Numbered from the stretch's first letter, positions 22,442-35,644 are shown. The stretch is DNA of 64,000 nucleotides from Nautilus pompilius (GCA_018389105.1 JACATO010000308.1:1-64000), one strand, 5' to 3'. Made by a program: numbers and translations. The notes: a model not told the origin generated them from the letters alone.

Positions 22442-22849
22442 GTTTGTTACCGTTGTGATTTATTTTAGTTTCTTCATAGAAAGGGTATCTGGTCCTGATT
22501 GACACATTGCTGCTCTGAGGGGCATAAGAAACAACCTGCTTCTTAATCTCAAACTTGTCTGTTAGATTTCACAAATGTGAACAAATTTAAATGGGCAGAC
22601 TCAACTGTTTAGAAAAACTTGTTCTAGATTTTCTTATCTTTTCTTTACAGTAAGAATATAGTCCTATACTTCAAATGTAAACAGGGTCTTTCCTATACTT
22701 GCAGAACCGACTCTGTGGTATCTTTGATTGTAGGTTTGAGCCGAATGCATGTTGTTTTAAAAGAAACTATTCGATTTTTTTCTGAATATTTTTGTCTCTT
22801 ACCTATAGATAAGTATAGTTTCATGAGTTTTCACCTCGTCATTTTTCAG

Positions 22850-22951
22850 CTTGAGCTCAAGCAAGAGACACTGATCAGTAAGGCAAAATATTTGCAGAAA
22901 ACTGAATCCAAGCTGCTGCTAGATCTGGGCAAATTAGAACAGGAAGCCAAA
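22850..22951 (+). pseudogene. RAD50: RAD50-like exon relic 8
   Basis: Acceptor ATTTTTCAG, donor AAA|GTGAGT, exactly 34 codons, open. LELKQETLISKAKYLQ then SKLLLDLGKLEQEAK matches the RAD50 coiled coil before the RDSLI segment. Confidence 0.75.
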
Positions 22952-23633
22952 GTGAGTCTCACCTATACCCAAAGTTCCTGTTCTGGTTTGCTGTCTCCAT
23001 GTGGTAGCTTTTAGATTTTACCTGAATTTCTTTAGCTCTATTGATGCTTCTCAATATAAGACCCTTCCCTATATGTCATACCCTCTTCTAAAAAAAAATT
23101 TTAAAAAAGTAAATTTACTAATGAGTATTGAAAGGAAAATCATTAGGGACAGGAACACTGAATTCTGAGAAATTAATTGACTTTACTTACTCCAGAACTA
23201 AAATATTTCTTGTTAATAACTTATCTATATCAGGTTTATCTCAGTAAATTTAAACTGTTGCTTAACTAATTGTCAAGTGCTGCCAGAGGACGATTAAAAA
23301 AATGAAGAATTGGATAAATGGTTTCTCTTTGAAGCTTCCATTATACAGTAGTTGAGGACAAGTATGGGCAGTATTCATTCAGAAATGTTTTCACTTTTAA
23401 GTTGTGGATGAACCAACCTAACATTTTTCCAGGTTGGATTATTCATGATTTAATATTTAAAATCTGCATCTGTCATATTCTGTTTCTTTGTGTGTTAAGG
23501 ATAGAGCACAAAAACGATCCATGTCTTTCCATTTATTATACACTTTTTTGTTTTGTTGTTATGGTAATGTTTATGATTTGAATAGATTGAAACAAAACAA
23601 ATGCATGACATTCCAACCAAAGTCAAGCTTTAA

Positions 23634-24678
23634 TCAAATTGTTACAAAAGTTTTGTTGGTTTTTTTGTTACTGCAACAATGAGACTTCGTATTGTTTCTG
23701 AACGTGAAGTTTATTTATCAAAGTAAGTTCCATTATAATCAGTGCACTTGTGCAAGCGCATTTATAACATTTTGAAAAAAATCTGGATTAATGGAGTTGA
23801 TAAACTGTTGGAAGGCTGTTTCATTTGCTGCTTGGTTGGAGGATTTCATACAAAGGAAGCTGTCGAGTTGCTTGAAAAGTCGAGAGAAAGGTCTGGTAAA
23901 TAGACTGGGTGAGTGAGAATTTTGTACCTCAGCATGTTCATTTTCTGAAGAGTCACTTATGCAGTATGAGGATGAGCATTGTCGTGGAGCAGGATTGGGC
24001 CTCTTTGATTCAACAATGCCAGCTGCCGTTGGGAAATTTTCTGATGAACAGCATTTAATTCATGACAGTACGTTTAAGCTGTGATGGATTTTGTTTCTCA
24101 TGACAAGTGAAGAGCAGATCTCCAGTCAAAAATTTTGTTGTTGTTGTTCATTCAACTCATGAGGCACCCACTTGTCAAGCTTTTTCACCTGGCTGGAAAC
24201 AGTTTCAGGGCTCACGTCAAGCTCTTGAGCAATTTCTCGCACTGTTTTTCTTGGATCAGCTTCAACTGAGGCTTTCAGGTGGTAGTCATCACAGCTGGAA
24301 GGACATCTGCTACGTCCTTTATCTTCGAGCCTCACACCTCCCGATTGAAACTTTGCAAAACATCATTGTACTGTGTGCTCATTCACTGTGTCCTCGCCCC
24401 ATGCTTGCTTAATGTCACTGGTTGCCTCGCTCACTTGGTGACCCGGTTTGAACTCATGAAGCAAAATGGCACAAACATTTTTTCTATCCATGCTTCACTC
24501 AGATCCCCGAAACAAATATCCATTGTATGATTTTTAAGAAGGTAGGCTTTGCCAAATGTATGCCAAAGCACACGCTACAAAACAATATATAACCTATCTA
24601 TATAAACCTCAAGCATGCAAAAAATGAACCCCAAATTAATATAATATAAAAACCAACAAAACTTTTGTAACGACCTAA
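23634..24678 (-). mobile_element. Degraded mariner transposon, copy 1
   Basis: The ends contain inverted GTTACAAAAGTTTTGTTGGT; the right end is TTAGGTCG read inward, next to a TA at 24679. The interior encodes, on the minus strand, broken mariner transposase. The clearest part is near 24335-24126: SVEADPRKTVREIAQEL (helix-turn-helix) then KLDKWVPHELNEQQ. There is an internal deletion before the catalytic region and there are several frameshifts, so it is inactive. It is related to 58803-60020 and sits in the RAD50-like intron between relics 8 and 9. Confidence 0.85.
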
Positions 24679-25425
24679 TAATACCTATTTATTTTGTGAA
24701 AAATGTTGAGTGATATGGTAATAAAAATCATACACAAAATGTTTTTATATGCTGCTACTATTCTGAAAGTTTAATTTCTTTTATTCACCTGGAGATAACA
24801 TTACAGCAGTTTAAAATGCTTGGTCCATATGTTAAGTATATTAGTAATTTGAGCATCTCACAGCTGAGTAGATTTTACTGATTGAGATTCAACATTGTGT
24901 GATGAATCTGTATGGACACATGCATTGATGATTAGTGCTGTATGAATTGTGTGAAAAGTGGAGAAACAACTCTGAGATAGACCTTGCCATGGGCAACTGG
25001 CAGGAGCTGTTAATGAAAACAGTACACAGAAGGTTGAACTTATTTGGCAAATGGACACAGTTTGAGTTGAGTGAGAATTAACCCATAAAGATGATTAGTA
25101 GTAACCTTGATTAATGTAAAGTTTGCGCATGGTGGGATCACATAAGCCTCAGAACATCAGAGACTAGTGGACAGGGTGAGAATGTTGTGAGAAATTCTGT
25201 TCACCAGTAGTTGCTCAACAAAGACAATATTTCAGTATATGATACTGACTGGTTCCACATTGGTGTTAGTCTGTAGATTGAGATGGTGACTTGAATAAAT
25301 GAAATTTCACTCACAATAAGTTGTTTGACTGGCACTAAATTTAAAGTTTAGAAAACCTCTGTTGTTTTTACTAATTGATTTTCCCGAATAACAAGTTCAA
25401 AAAATAAAAATTTCTCTTTCAACAG

Positions 25426-25495
25426 GTAAATAAAGAGAATATTCAGAAGAGAGATTCACTTATAAGAAAATTGGCTGGAGAGTATCAATTTGAAG
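25426..25495 (+). pseudogene. RAD50: RAD50-like exon relic 9
   Basis: Acceptor TTTCAACAG, donor AAG|GTAAAA, open. NIQKRDSLIRKLAGEY matches the conserved RAD50 ...RDSLIQSLA... segment. Confidence 0.82.
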
Positions 25496-27119
25496 GTAAA
25501 AATATTAGAGTAGTGTTTCTGTGGACATACTAACAGTTCTTAAATTTTTAACAAATTAAACAACCCAAGCCAAGTATTGTCACTTGGTAAATGATTTTTT
25601 TTATAGAAAGAGAATGAAAATATACCTAGATTTTATTACTAAAAGAATGGTAAGGTGTGTGACGAATTTAGTTAATCTGTTTCTGTATTTTGACAGTTTA
25701 GAATATTAACAGACATGTGAGATATCTAAATGACCAGAGGGTGGTTTGACTCCTATAATATATATTTGAAAAAAAGGCATAACTTCAAACCAAATGGAAA
25801 TTTTTAGACTAATCCTTGACTAGGCTTTGTTTGAAAATCTCTATTTTGTTTAATGTCCTGCTGCTGATTTTGTTAAAATTTGAATTTTGTTCTCCTTAAT
25901 CTGATATAAATGTGCATATGTATACCTCAGCTACATTTATCACATATTTGTCTAGCTTGAAACTACAGTGATCCAATTTTACATATGTGAATTTGCCTGA
26001 ACAGTTACCTTAAATTTTCAAAGTTTTGTATAAAGCACAATTATATAGGTTTTAGCACCATTGAAAATGTCTTTTATCCAAATTTGACAGAACACTTTAT
26101 GCCACCCAGGATAATCCAGAACTGTTTTGGATCTGCATTCCATTAGAAATCTTGGCTAGTGGAGCAGATGATTAGCTCTGATTGACTGCTGTAGCAGTTT
26201 TCAAAACATTTGCAGAATCTTACTGATGGAACTAACACTAGCAGACAATTTTCCAGGACTATGCTTAAATCAGTGTCAGGAAACATTGCTGAAACATCAC
26301 TAGTTGAGAAATTCCAGTACAGTAGCAACACCCACCAAATAAGACTTCATACATATGTATACCAGGAATATTATGATACTTTTTCAGTAATCAGTACAAT
26401 AAAATTGCACACTAAATATAATGCACAAGCAATTATTATTTAGGAAAGTTCACATTTTGATGGCATTTTCTTTTCCACTGCTTTTAGTGATGATCAAATC
26501 CAAATTTTCTTATACACAGAGCTACTACACATCAAGTGCATAATTTCTCTTGGACTTTAGATATTGGTTCCTACGTTTGACACATTTGTCAACAATAGAG
26601 ACATTTTTTGGAACAAGATAACTAATTTGTAAATGTTTTAACCATGCTTGAAATTTTGCTATGTAATTATGATGCCACACATTTCTGATATTGCTGTTTT
26701 GCTACTGTTCAACTGATTTCTCAGTATAATTTTAATACTTTGATAATTTTATAAATCATAAGCAGTTTTGGTTATTATCTGTCTCATTCATTCATTCATA
26801 TTCACAGACAGAGTATGCAGGTCTTTGCCATAATAATAACAATAAGAATGCCTTTCCAAAACAGAGCTTCAAGAAATGGGTTAGTTTTGTGATTTATCTA
26901 TCTAACCACATTAGCACCACTATAAAATGTGCTACCAAAAATGCATGTTAGCCAAGATATTTACTCATCTGTTTTTGCCATTCATACATATTGTGATTTG
27001 ACCAAATATGTGTAGGGAGGAAGGTGTAAGTAATCACTGAACACAAATCTGCTTGTATTACATTCAGCAGAATTGCAGCAACTGCCAACATTTTGTTTCA
27101 CAGCCATGGCATGATTCCT

Positions 27120-27640
27120 GCATAAAATGGGTATACTGGAAAATTGTTTGACAAAACCATTAGTGACAGATGTACATAAAGGCCATTGCCTCAACAGGTG
27201 CAATATGTATATTGGCATGCTCTTTGTATATGTGCCATTCATACTCTTCATCGACAAGTCTAAAACTTATACTAGTTCACTTTTGGACATACAGTTGTTG
27301 GAGACAGGTTTGTGTCACATTTGAGCCAAATATGGTCGATTTGGAGCAATAATTTGAGCAGGTGTTTGGTAGGAAATAAGTTGGATCTTACATTATTGAT
27401 GGATGTCGTCTTTATGTATTTACCACATATTGCAGGAAGATAGAATAACAATGTATACATATGCACTACATCTTGAAATATTTGGAATGGATTGCAGCAA
27501 ACCCTATTGAGCACCCATGGAGGGAGCATCTGAATAGACAGTTTAGAATCAATGGACCAAAGCTAATTTCACAAAAAGGATATGTCTACACATTGCAAGA
27601 AATTGCTCATGCAAAATACTGAAACTGATTTTTAATACAT
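27120..27640 (+). mobile_element. Possible Tc1-like transposase remnant
   Basis: Near 27485-27560 the plus strand reads WIAANPIEHPWREHLNRQ, resembling the SPDLNPIEHLW...L motif around the third catalytic residue of Tc1-family transposases. The upstream sequence is too decayed to align by eye, and no terminal repeats were found. Confidence 0.4.
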
Positions 27641-27753
27641 TTATTGTACACTTATTGTGAAATAAACATGCATGTGTGAAGCCTGTAATGTTCAAATTAT
27701 TATGATATCCATATCTTTTTGTCTGTAAACTAAATGAATTATTTGTTTGTAAG

Positions 27754-27866
27754 GTTCTGCTTAGGTCCTTTCACTGATGGAACCTATAAGCAGTTTTTTA
27801 ATAAACTTAACAAACAGTATGAAATCTTTATGAAAAATGCCCAAGAGGCTAAGCTAAGAGTGAATT
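27754..27866 (+). pseudogene. RAD50: RAD50-like exon relic 10
   Basis: Weak acceptor (TTTGTAAG) and no convincing donor. LGPFTDGTYKQFFNKLNKQ continues directly from relic 9, as GPFSERQIKNFHKL does in RAD50. The right edge is uncertain. Confidence 0.7.
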
Positions 27867-28519
27867 GGTTAATTAATTAGTACTCTTTCTGTTATTGTGA
27901 GTGTTTGACATACTAAAAGCAGATTGTTCATTTTTTAAAATAATAATATAAACAAAAATGAAAAAATAAAAAAGGTTTTAATACCTGTATATAGTTCAGC
28001 ACAGTTGTGCATGGGTCTTTGCCTTTCCCACTGCTTTTGTGACAAATTTATCCTCAGAATGATCTTGGTTCTTGAAAACTTTTACACATTTGATACATGT
28101 TAGCTGCCCCATATTTATCAGTAGGCTACCAATATATTTAGATGGCAAAAAAATCTCCAAATCTGGCTTTAAAATCTCCCCATATTAAAAAAATAGAGAA
28201 AACACGATGATGGATGCTGGCTGGATATCTTAAGCAAAGCAAAAGAATACCATTTCATAAGTAAGCTGTGAAAGCGAGTTTATAATACAGACTGTGTCCA
28301 GAAAGAATAATTTAATTTGTTTTATGTGTTACTTGTGTGGATAATATACCGATGGGCATTATGCTGACAACAATAAGAAATATAATATAATAATATATAA
28401 GTAGTTTATTACAAACACAACAGAAAAACACATCAACACAAATGTTCTAAAACAACCATAGAAATGTAGTAAATTAATGATTGAAATTTAGTGCAGTGAA
28501 TCATAGAGAATTAAAATCA

Positions 28520-29830
28520 TACCAGTCACAAATTATGAGCAGTCACCCTCAGATATGCAAGTCTGTCTTCATTGGCATAGTTGGCAACCAGTGTCTTCAG
28601 GCAGTTATTAATGGGGTTGTACCTTTTGTCTTGTGGTCTTGTGTTCAATCCCATTGCAGCCTGCTTGGTCAAAATTTCATTACTGGCTTGTTCTTTTAGT
28701 CTACAAATTGATGGGTGTGTAATCACCATGCATTGGTTGAAAGCTTGGTGCCAGCTCTCCAGAGAATTATTGGTTTGGGGCAGGTTGTCTTGAGCTCTGC
28801 TTTTGACATTCCACATTTCAATCTCAAACGTGGGTTACCTTGATCTCCCTCAAGTAATAGTACTGAGCCAAGTGCTCTCCAAATAGGCCAAAAAGTCTGC
28901 TATTCTTTCATCTGCTTTATTGAAAGAGGCCGCCATAGCTTTAAATGTGTCAGTGACATCATTTGGTGAAACAGATGCAAGTGCCTGTATACTTCTAATC
29001 AGTTAAGTGTTTTCCATTGCAGTTCAAGAGACTGAATATTTTTTCGCAAAGTGGAAAAAGCATCCAAAATCTGTGGTGGTTAGAAAATGCTTTTGATGTT
29101 ATTTAGTACTGCTCATTCAAAGTCATTTGTAGTTGACCTAGGATTTGTGTTTCAAATGTTCTTCGTGTAACTGAATATGATGTTGTGTGTGTCCTCGATT
29201 TTGTTCTTCATTACACGGTACACCAAGCGCAGAGTGTGGGTTTCCTTAATAATAGCGTGGACTGTGTACAGTTGGGTTCCTAAAAGTGCACTGTCTAATG
29301 TGCCATCGCAAAACCAGTGTGGCTTGGTGGACAAGAGATCTAGATTTTTAGATGATGTTAGTATGATCACTTGTTCATTTTCAAATGCCAAAAATGTTTC
29401 CCCTCTGATGGTGAGTTTTAGGTTTTTGCTTATATCATCACTATCAGGTGTTGTCCTCTACAATCTAATTATTCATGCCAATGTTTCCTTTTTAGGCAAC
29501 AAGCCAACTGTGCTCAGAGGGAAATTTTCTGTACAATTGTGTATGATGCCACTAGTAGCTTCCTCAGATTGTCCAGCTCGTTGCTTCATTTTGTGTACAG
29601 ATTTTAGAGCATAAATGCTTGCTGTATCTGGTGGATGTGTGTTCTGATGGAATACTCTGAATGACATCATTAATTGTCTTCAGCCTCCCACTGCAGCCTT
29701 TCTGCTTTTCACATCTCCAGTAAGTTTGCCCATCTCTTTCTCTTAAGAAGCTTCTTGCCACCTTTGCTGGTCTCAACAAACTCCATGCTTTTCTTGTGTT
29801 GTGCCAACCAGCATGGAAAGTGAGTGGACT
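28520..29830 (-). pseudogene. Decayed MULE transposase with FLYWCH-type finger
   Basis: Three minus-strand pieces are in transposase order. The 29779-29640 piece reads VARSFLRERDGQTYWRCEKQ then GCSGRLKT, a FLYWCH zinc-finger pattern (W-x-C...C-x-G-R). The 29391-29152 piece reads NLDLLSTKPHWFCDGTLDSA then QLYTVHAI, the MULE catalytic entry with DGT. The 28816-28526 piece reads LPQTNNSLESWHQAFNQ, the C-terminal N-N-x-x-E-x-W-H motif. Frameshifts and stops separate the pieces, so no protein is made. MULE transposases with FLYWCH fingers are common in animals. Terminal repeats were not located. It lies in the RAD50-like intron, opposite in orientation. Confidence 0.8.
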
Positions 29831-30388
29831 CCGGATGAGGAAGAATTTCTATGCAAGCCAGCAAGCAGCAGTCAGAGTGACCCTAGCAGACAACAAACTG
29901 TCTATCAATAGCGGCAAGATGGGTGATGTCATTATTTCATCAGCTAGTCTCCAAATGGCTCCGGACAATGCTACTATTACATCAGCATGTTGACACACCG
30001 TTCCATCAGCTTTCAATGATGGGCTGACATTATTTTTAGCAGACATATAACAGGGATTTATAGTTTTGTTGTCTGTTTGTATGAATGAAGTGAAATGGGA
30101 AGTTGAAACGTTTAAAAAAATATATTTAAAATATTTGACAAAAATATTTCACCCAAGAAAACGTGTAAAAATATGATTTTCTGTCCATTTTATCTGTTTG
30201 TCAGCATAACATCTGGTGGCATAAAGTCTGGCTACTGTTGTTTATGTGTATAACCACTTTTGTTTTATTACTATTACTGATCTTAGGAATTGCTTATTTC
30301 TTTTTGAGGAGAATGAATTGACCCTTAGTTTGCAAAAATGAAAATAAAAAGACTTTATTCTAATATTTCTTGATTTGTTTCTTTTCAG

Positions 30389-30479
30389 AGAAAAAAATGA
30401 TAAAATCAGAGTCATCAACCAGAAGCTTGATGAGGCTAACACATCTGACTGCAAAGTGAATGAGTTGACTGGGGAGCTG
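30389..30479 (+). pseudogene. RAD50: RAD50-like exon relic 11
   Basis: Acceptor CTTTTCAG, donor CTG|GTTAGT. KIRVINQKLDEANTSD then KVNELTGEL, a coiled-coil segment compatible with RAD50 between the first coil and the hook. The match is weaker, so at least one intervening stretch is missing. Confidence 0.55.
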
Positions 30480-33258
30480 GTTAGTCAGTTAATAATGATA
30501 ATTTTCTCTAGCATTAAATTATTTTTTCCACTTAACTAACCATTTTAAAGTAAATTATTTGGAGAGTACTTCAGTCTTCAGAATTAGCACCAGTAAATTC
30601 TGGAAAGTTTTTAATAATAATAATATATATTATACATTCAACATCATTTATCTATGCATATTAACAACAGCGAACCAATAAACAAAACCCTATGACACTT
30701 CAATAGAGGCTTCTTGATATGACAGTGATATTCTATTAATTACTACATACTATTTTCTACCTGCAGTAAAAGTGTACTACACACTCATCTTTAAATATGG
30801 AATTTTTTCAAAAGACAAAATGTCAAAATAAATTAACATCGACTTTAATTTCGCTATCAACTAACTTAGGTCTTCAAGAATTTATAGAAAATTTGTTAGG
30901 CAAGATATTTTAGCTTGGAACCCTTGCTGAAAATCTTTTAGGGTATTATTTTAATTAGATATTTTATAAAAAGTTTCTATTAAAGGGTTATAGGACTACA
31001 TACTATTGATTTTTACCATAACTGACAGGAAATTCCTAAGGCCATTTTTATTGTTGTTTTTAAAAATAGGTTATTAACTTCTAAATTTTCTCTCTCTCAT
31101 TAGGATGACATTTATGCAACAATAAATTAAACCTAATGGTTAATGGTTTACAAATGAATTAAGGATATTACATTTTAACTCAGTAGTTTTGACTTGTGAT
31201 GGGACAAGAACTATATATGTATTATTGATTGTTAGACCTTCAATAGGTTTTGTACAGTACAAATATGTAAACAAGTAATATTTTTTTAAAATTTATGAGG
31301 TGGTTAAGAAGACAGAGACTGAAATGAAGTAGCAGTATTTAAGTAATGAAAAATGCTTGGAGAAAAAAAATAAAGACACATCTAATGGTTATAAAATTAA
31401 GAACATAGACCCATTTTATTATGCAGATTAGGTCATCCATTTTGGATGGTTTCTTAAAATAAAAAGTTTATTAAATCAAAAATATACCTAGGGAGTCAAA
31501 AGTGCAGGAGGTTTTAAAATTTATATAAAGCTACCGTGGACTAAAAAATTTACCCTTAGAATCAGTCTATATTTGAATTTATTAAATTTTTCTTAATAAT
31601 CATGTTGTATCTACGTGGAATGCTTTATAAAGATGGTACTAAAAACAATGTTTGAATGTTTGTTTTAAAAAAAATTATTTTCTTAATGAAAGGAGCTTTA
31701 AATAAGTGTTTAAAAACTTCCTGTCCCTTTTATCTTTTTGGAAATAATCATTTAACAAAATGTGTATTTGAAAAATATTTCATATTCCAAAACCATGGTG
31801 GTTAGCATCAAATGGTCTGCTTTCTATAACACAGATCTGGAAATAATGTTATTTACAGTTAGAACAAACAAGCTATAATCATTACTGGGCTTGCTATCTA
31901 ATTCCTTTTTGGTCCTCTCACTTTCTCATTCATTTGTCCATGCATCCATTCCTTCCTTCCTTCCTTTATAAAACGACAATGGAAATTGCAGAAGATTATT
32001 CTTAAATCAGTTCACTAAACTTGTTAATCGTTTACTATTTTTACCCAATCTCATGATCCTGCTTTATGCATCAACTTCAGCCTATGGTTGAGCAGGATGA
32101 AAGAAGACAAATTCAATACAAACAGACCAAATTAAAATTTATCTGTTGTTTGAAAAGGAAATCAATTAGCCACATTTACAACAACAGTACTAATTTTGTC
32201 TATGAAAAAACTCCATATTTCTGATGATGATAGAAACTAAATTTTAGTCAAATTAGACTCAATTATATTTAATTCTTCAATATTCATTTTTGGAGATTTA
32301 CTTATCTATCTTTTAACCATCAAAACTTACTCTGTCACTGTGATCTTCTTTACTATTTTCTTTGTAGGATGCTTTCATTTTTTATTCATTAAACCACAAC
32401 CACATTTATTTGTTTATTTTATAATAATATACAAATATGTTATTTCTATTTCATTGTTATTACAGTTATTTTAATTGTTTTTATTCGTTTTCACACTGCA
32501 TTTGAACTCATAGCCAATGAACAGCATAATATGAATCAGCTTATTTTTATGAAAATCAGTAGATAAGTGTTTCTCTTTAGTTTTGATCTATAGTCTGGTT
32601 TAACTCGTAAATCAATGAACTTCCTGATTTTCTCATATTTAGGATATTTGACCTATACAATAGAAAATACAGAAAGTGAAACCTGAAATTATTATTGGTA
32701 AAAGATAAAAAGAAGTTTGATGATATGGTTGAAATTTTGTTTTGGAATACTGTCTTAACAGAACTAAAACTTTCTCTTCTCATGGATCACAGGCCATGAG
32801 ACATAACAGGAACATCTTACAATCAGTAATCATTTGTGTTTGACTGCTGTTGTTTAGATAACAACTCTGGGTTTTGCTGTTTATCATTTCTAGTAAAGCA
32901 AAATGCAACATGGGGTTTTGAGTTGCATCAAACAGATGGTGCATTTGGGGCTTGCTCAGCAATCCGAAAATGTATACCAAGATGGTAATTAGGAAATTTG
33001 TGACTTTGTAGACAACATTGGTTGCAAATCGGGGCACTAAAATGACTAGCTTGATTTTAACAGCAAATTTTATAATACATAAGTAATATACCGTCTACCC
33101 ACCCTGTTTTTAAGGAATATTGTGATTTGGTTTTATTTACAGAGGGTAGAAGAAACTGCTTATTTTATAAAAGGAATATGCAATAAATATTAATACTGAG
33201 AATTTAAAACTTGATAGTTTTTTAAACAAAGTATTTTGTAATATTTCTTATCTATTAT
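30480..33258. other. Gene-free AT-rich stretch
   Basis: AT-rich intron-like or intergenic sequence with a CTTC run near 31950. No exon, repeat family or gene is recognised. The small minus-strand frames near 32577-33037 have no recognisable domains. Confidence 0.55.
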
Positions 33259-33599
33259 ATCACAGTCTATACAAGCACTAGAATTTAAAATTAGGAGTTT
33301 TTACTTAAGGATGAATAGTTTTCAAGAATTTTTCTAGAAATGACTGATTTGGAGATGATTGAATGTATCCCCCGTATCCCCATTCTTTTTTATTTATTTA
33401 TTTTAAACCAGGGTCATTTCTCTTGGCTTTTGGTCTCATAATTCAATAAATATTATATCTTCATGTACTACAATTGGTCTAAAATGAAGATGTTTTATTT
33501 CTAAACGTTGTTTGAAGATGTATGTGTGAAACAAATATTTGTTAGTATGTAGATGTAGAGCTAGCACCTGCATTAAGAATTATATTTATTTATTTTTTA
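33259..33599. repeat. Duplicated block, copy 2 (copy 1 at 7933-8272)
   Basis: Counterpart of the subtelomeric block at 7933. Here it runs straight into an acceptor-like TTTTTTAACAG and an open exon, so this copy may keep the original context. Confidence 0.92.
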
Positions 33600-33603
33600 A
33601 CAG

Positions 33604-33731
33604 AAGCGGAGATGGATTGCACGTCCCTTGACTTGAACAAGCTGCCCGGAGTCATGGAGAACATGCTGAGACATTGTAAGGACAGCCTGAGCAACAACAA
33701 TTATCTTAATGTTTACCAGCTGTTCAGCTAA
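33604..33731 (+). other. Unidentified probable terminal exon
   Basis: After acceptor TTTTTTAACAG, a frame in phase 2 stays open for 41 codons to TAA. It includes MDCTSLDLNKLPGVMENML and NNYLNVYQLFS. Codon composition is less AT-biased than the flanks, which suggests real coding origin. I do not recognise the protein, and it does not obviously continue RAD50. It could be the last exon of another gene whose earlier exons are lost or unrecognised. Confidence 0.4.
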
Positions 33732-35640
33732 CCTCAGTTCATTTTGTTCTGAGCCAGTATCTTTGATGTCATGTTATCACAATTTTTTTTAAATGTGGGT
33801 TGTGGGATATTATATTTAAATCTATGTTACCATAAGTACAAAATATTTCATTATTTTCAGATGATGCCACTTTTTTTTGCTGATAAGAACATCAAGGGCA
33901 TGAGGAGGTAACTTTTCAGTGCAGTCACTTGGCAGGTAGAATGATGAGAATACCAGAATTATTAAACAGTTGCAGATTGAAGTTGTATTATTTAAAAGAT
34001 TGGGAGAAGTGTAAAAGAGGTTTACAAGAATGATTTAGAAATGAAGGATTTTAGTTATTATGAGATATAAGTGCAAATGAAGCTTTCCAATCTGGTATAT
34101 CAAATATTGCTAGGGATTTCATTGAAGCATTTAAATTTCAAAAGGTAAAGAGCACACAGAAAGACCTCAACTTGTCATGATTTCCAGCTCAGAGGTTAGA
34201 AAGGCTCATGACTAATTAAACATCATACCAGGTTGGGCATCTGTAAATGAATTTTCAGTTATAGAGTAGTAAATGTAGGAACAGTTTGTCTGATGAAAAA
34301 TATTAATGGATTATTTCTTTTAAAAATGGTCTAGATAATTGATTCAAAAGAATCTGCTTTGTATAAGTCTGATAACTTTCTACAATGCAAAAGACTGAGC
34401 ATTTGTTTGCCATTCATTCTGTTTGGAAGTATTTCTCATCCCCAATGCTTTTCTAAAGACATTTTGGTCAATCTAAAGTTCATAATTTATTGTTATTTTT
34501 TTTATCCTTCCAATAATTTAATGCTTACAATGTAATACATTTCTGAGCATTTTTGTATCCCTTGACTAACAGGTAATCTATTATAATATTATGATGAAGG
34601 TCTCTTTATTTTCTTTTAATTAGTTTCACATAATTTTGTTCCTGATAATTAATAATTCATGGAATGTTTTATAGATTTTTCTAAGATGAGCCAACAATTA
34701 GAGGCAAGAGAATAACTAAGAATGTTTTTCTAAATTTACTTTTTGTTTTGATTTTTATTTAGAAATAATGGAATTTTTAATACTTAGTGGTACAAATGAT
34801 GTTTGATTGCACACAACTATCTTTTCCATGTTGTTGCTATCAAATGAAAATTCAGTTTCTATTTTGGATTCTTTTCAAGAGGTTTAAAAGGATGCACAAG
34901 GAGGAAGAGAAAGGGAGACAGCTGAAAACTAGGTAGAAGATATTATAGTTTCACATCTTAAATTTTTTTAAAATTAACTTTGTTTTAAATCAAATTAATT
35001 CCCAGTCAAAGTTTGATGTGTTGGGCTCCATGTGGCACAGGATTAACAATGCTTCCTAACAGACAATTGTGGCCCTATGATCTCTCTACAGGGTTGCCTC
35101 CCATGTAGGCATTTGAGTATGAAATAATGTAATCAAATGTAAAGTGATTAAGTTGCACCCAAAATTTTAATGTTTCAAGCTAATAATAAATCATGGGGAA
35201 CTGTAGATTTAATATTGTATCCAGACTCTAAGCTGCTTAAAACAAATATTTTGATACAGAAAAGCCAGGAAAATGATCATTGTCTATTACTGGTAACACA
35301 GAAGTATTTTGTGCTTTCTCTGGACCAGTATGAAGAAGCAAATGGATAATATATATACATGGCTTGTACACAGGTGAGGCCCATACTAAGCTTTGTAGTT
35401 GGTATTTTAAATGCTAACCACATTTCATTAGTCAAAATATTTGTATAATTATCCGATAGCACCAATTTAAATTATATGATGTTTATGCCCAGTAAATAGA
35501 TAATTTGAAGAAATTAGTGATCATTGACAATTAAGGCTTCATTTATAGTCTTAATATAAATTTTATTAAACTATAGGTATCGGAAATTTGGCTGACATTA
35601 TATGGCAGACCAAGTTGTGTGGAGGTGGTGTAAAACTTTT
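33732..35640. other. Gene-free AT-rich stretch
   Basis: No exon or repeat family is recognised. Short open frames (for example minus 35277-35465) lack recognisable motifs. Confidence 0.5.
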
Positions 35641-35644
35641 AGTA

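Larger units (their letters stand above)
13800..30479 (+). pseudogene. RAD50: Fragmented RAD50-like gene, introns retained
   Basis: Eleven separated blocks, in the order of the RAD50 protein and mostly bounded by AG/GT splice signals, resemble the SMC-like coiled-coil ATPase of the Mre11-Rad50-Nbs1 repair complex. They cover roughly the region after the Walker A lobe through the first coiled coil. Best matches are DGII..KSITQKCGDVDRE, PLSEGKALKDKFD and DSLIRKL. The Walker A exons, the exon for the VLNNVIFCHQED segment, the CxxC zinc hook and the C-terminal Walker B/signature region were not found. At least three exons are frameshifted. Some indels lie in short homopolymers, so read errors could mimic part of the decay, but missing exons could not. 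Retained introns argue for a duplicated rather than a retrotransposed copy. Confidence 0.8.

Noticed and set aside
24107..24530. Plus-strand frames over the mariner copy
   Set aside because: They are shadows of the minus-strand mariner transposase.
29177..29614. 145-codon plus-strand frame
   Set aside because: It lies antisense to the MULE transposase motifs, which are clearly on the minus strand.
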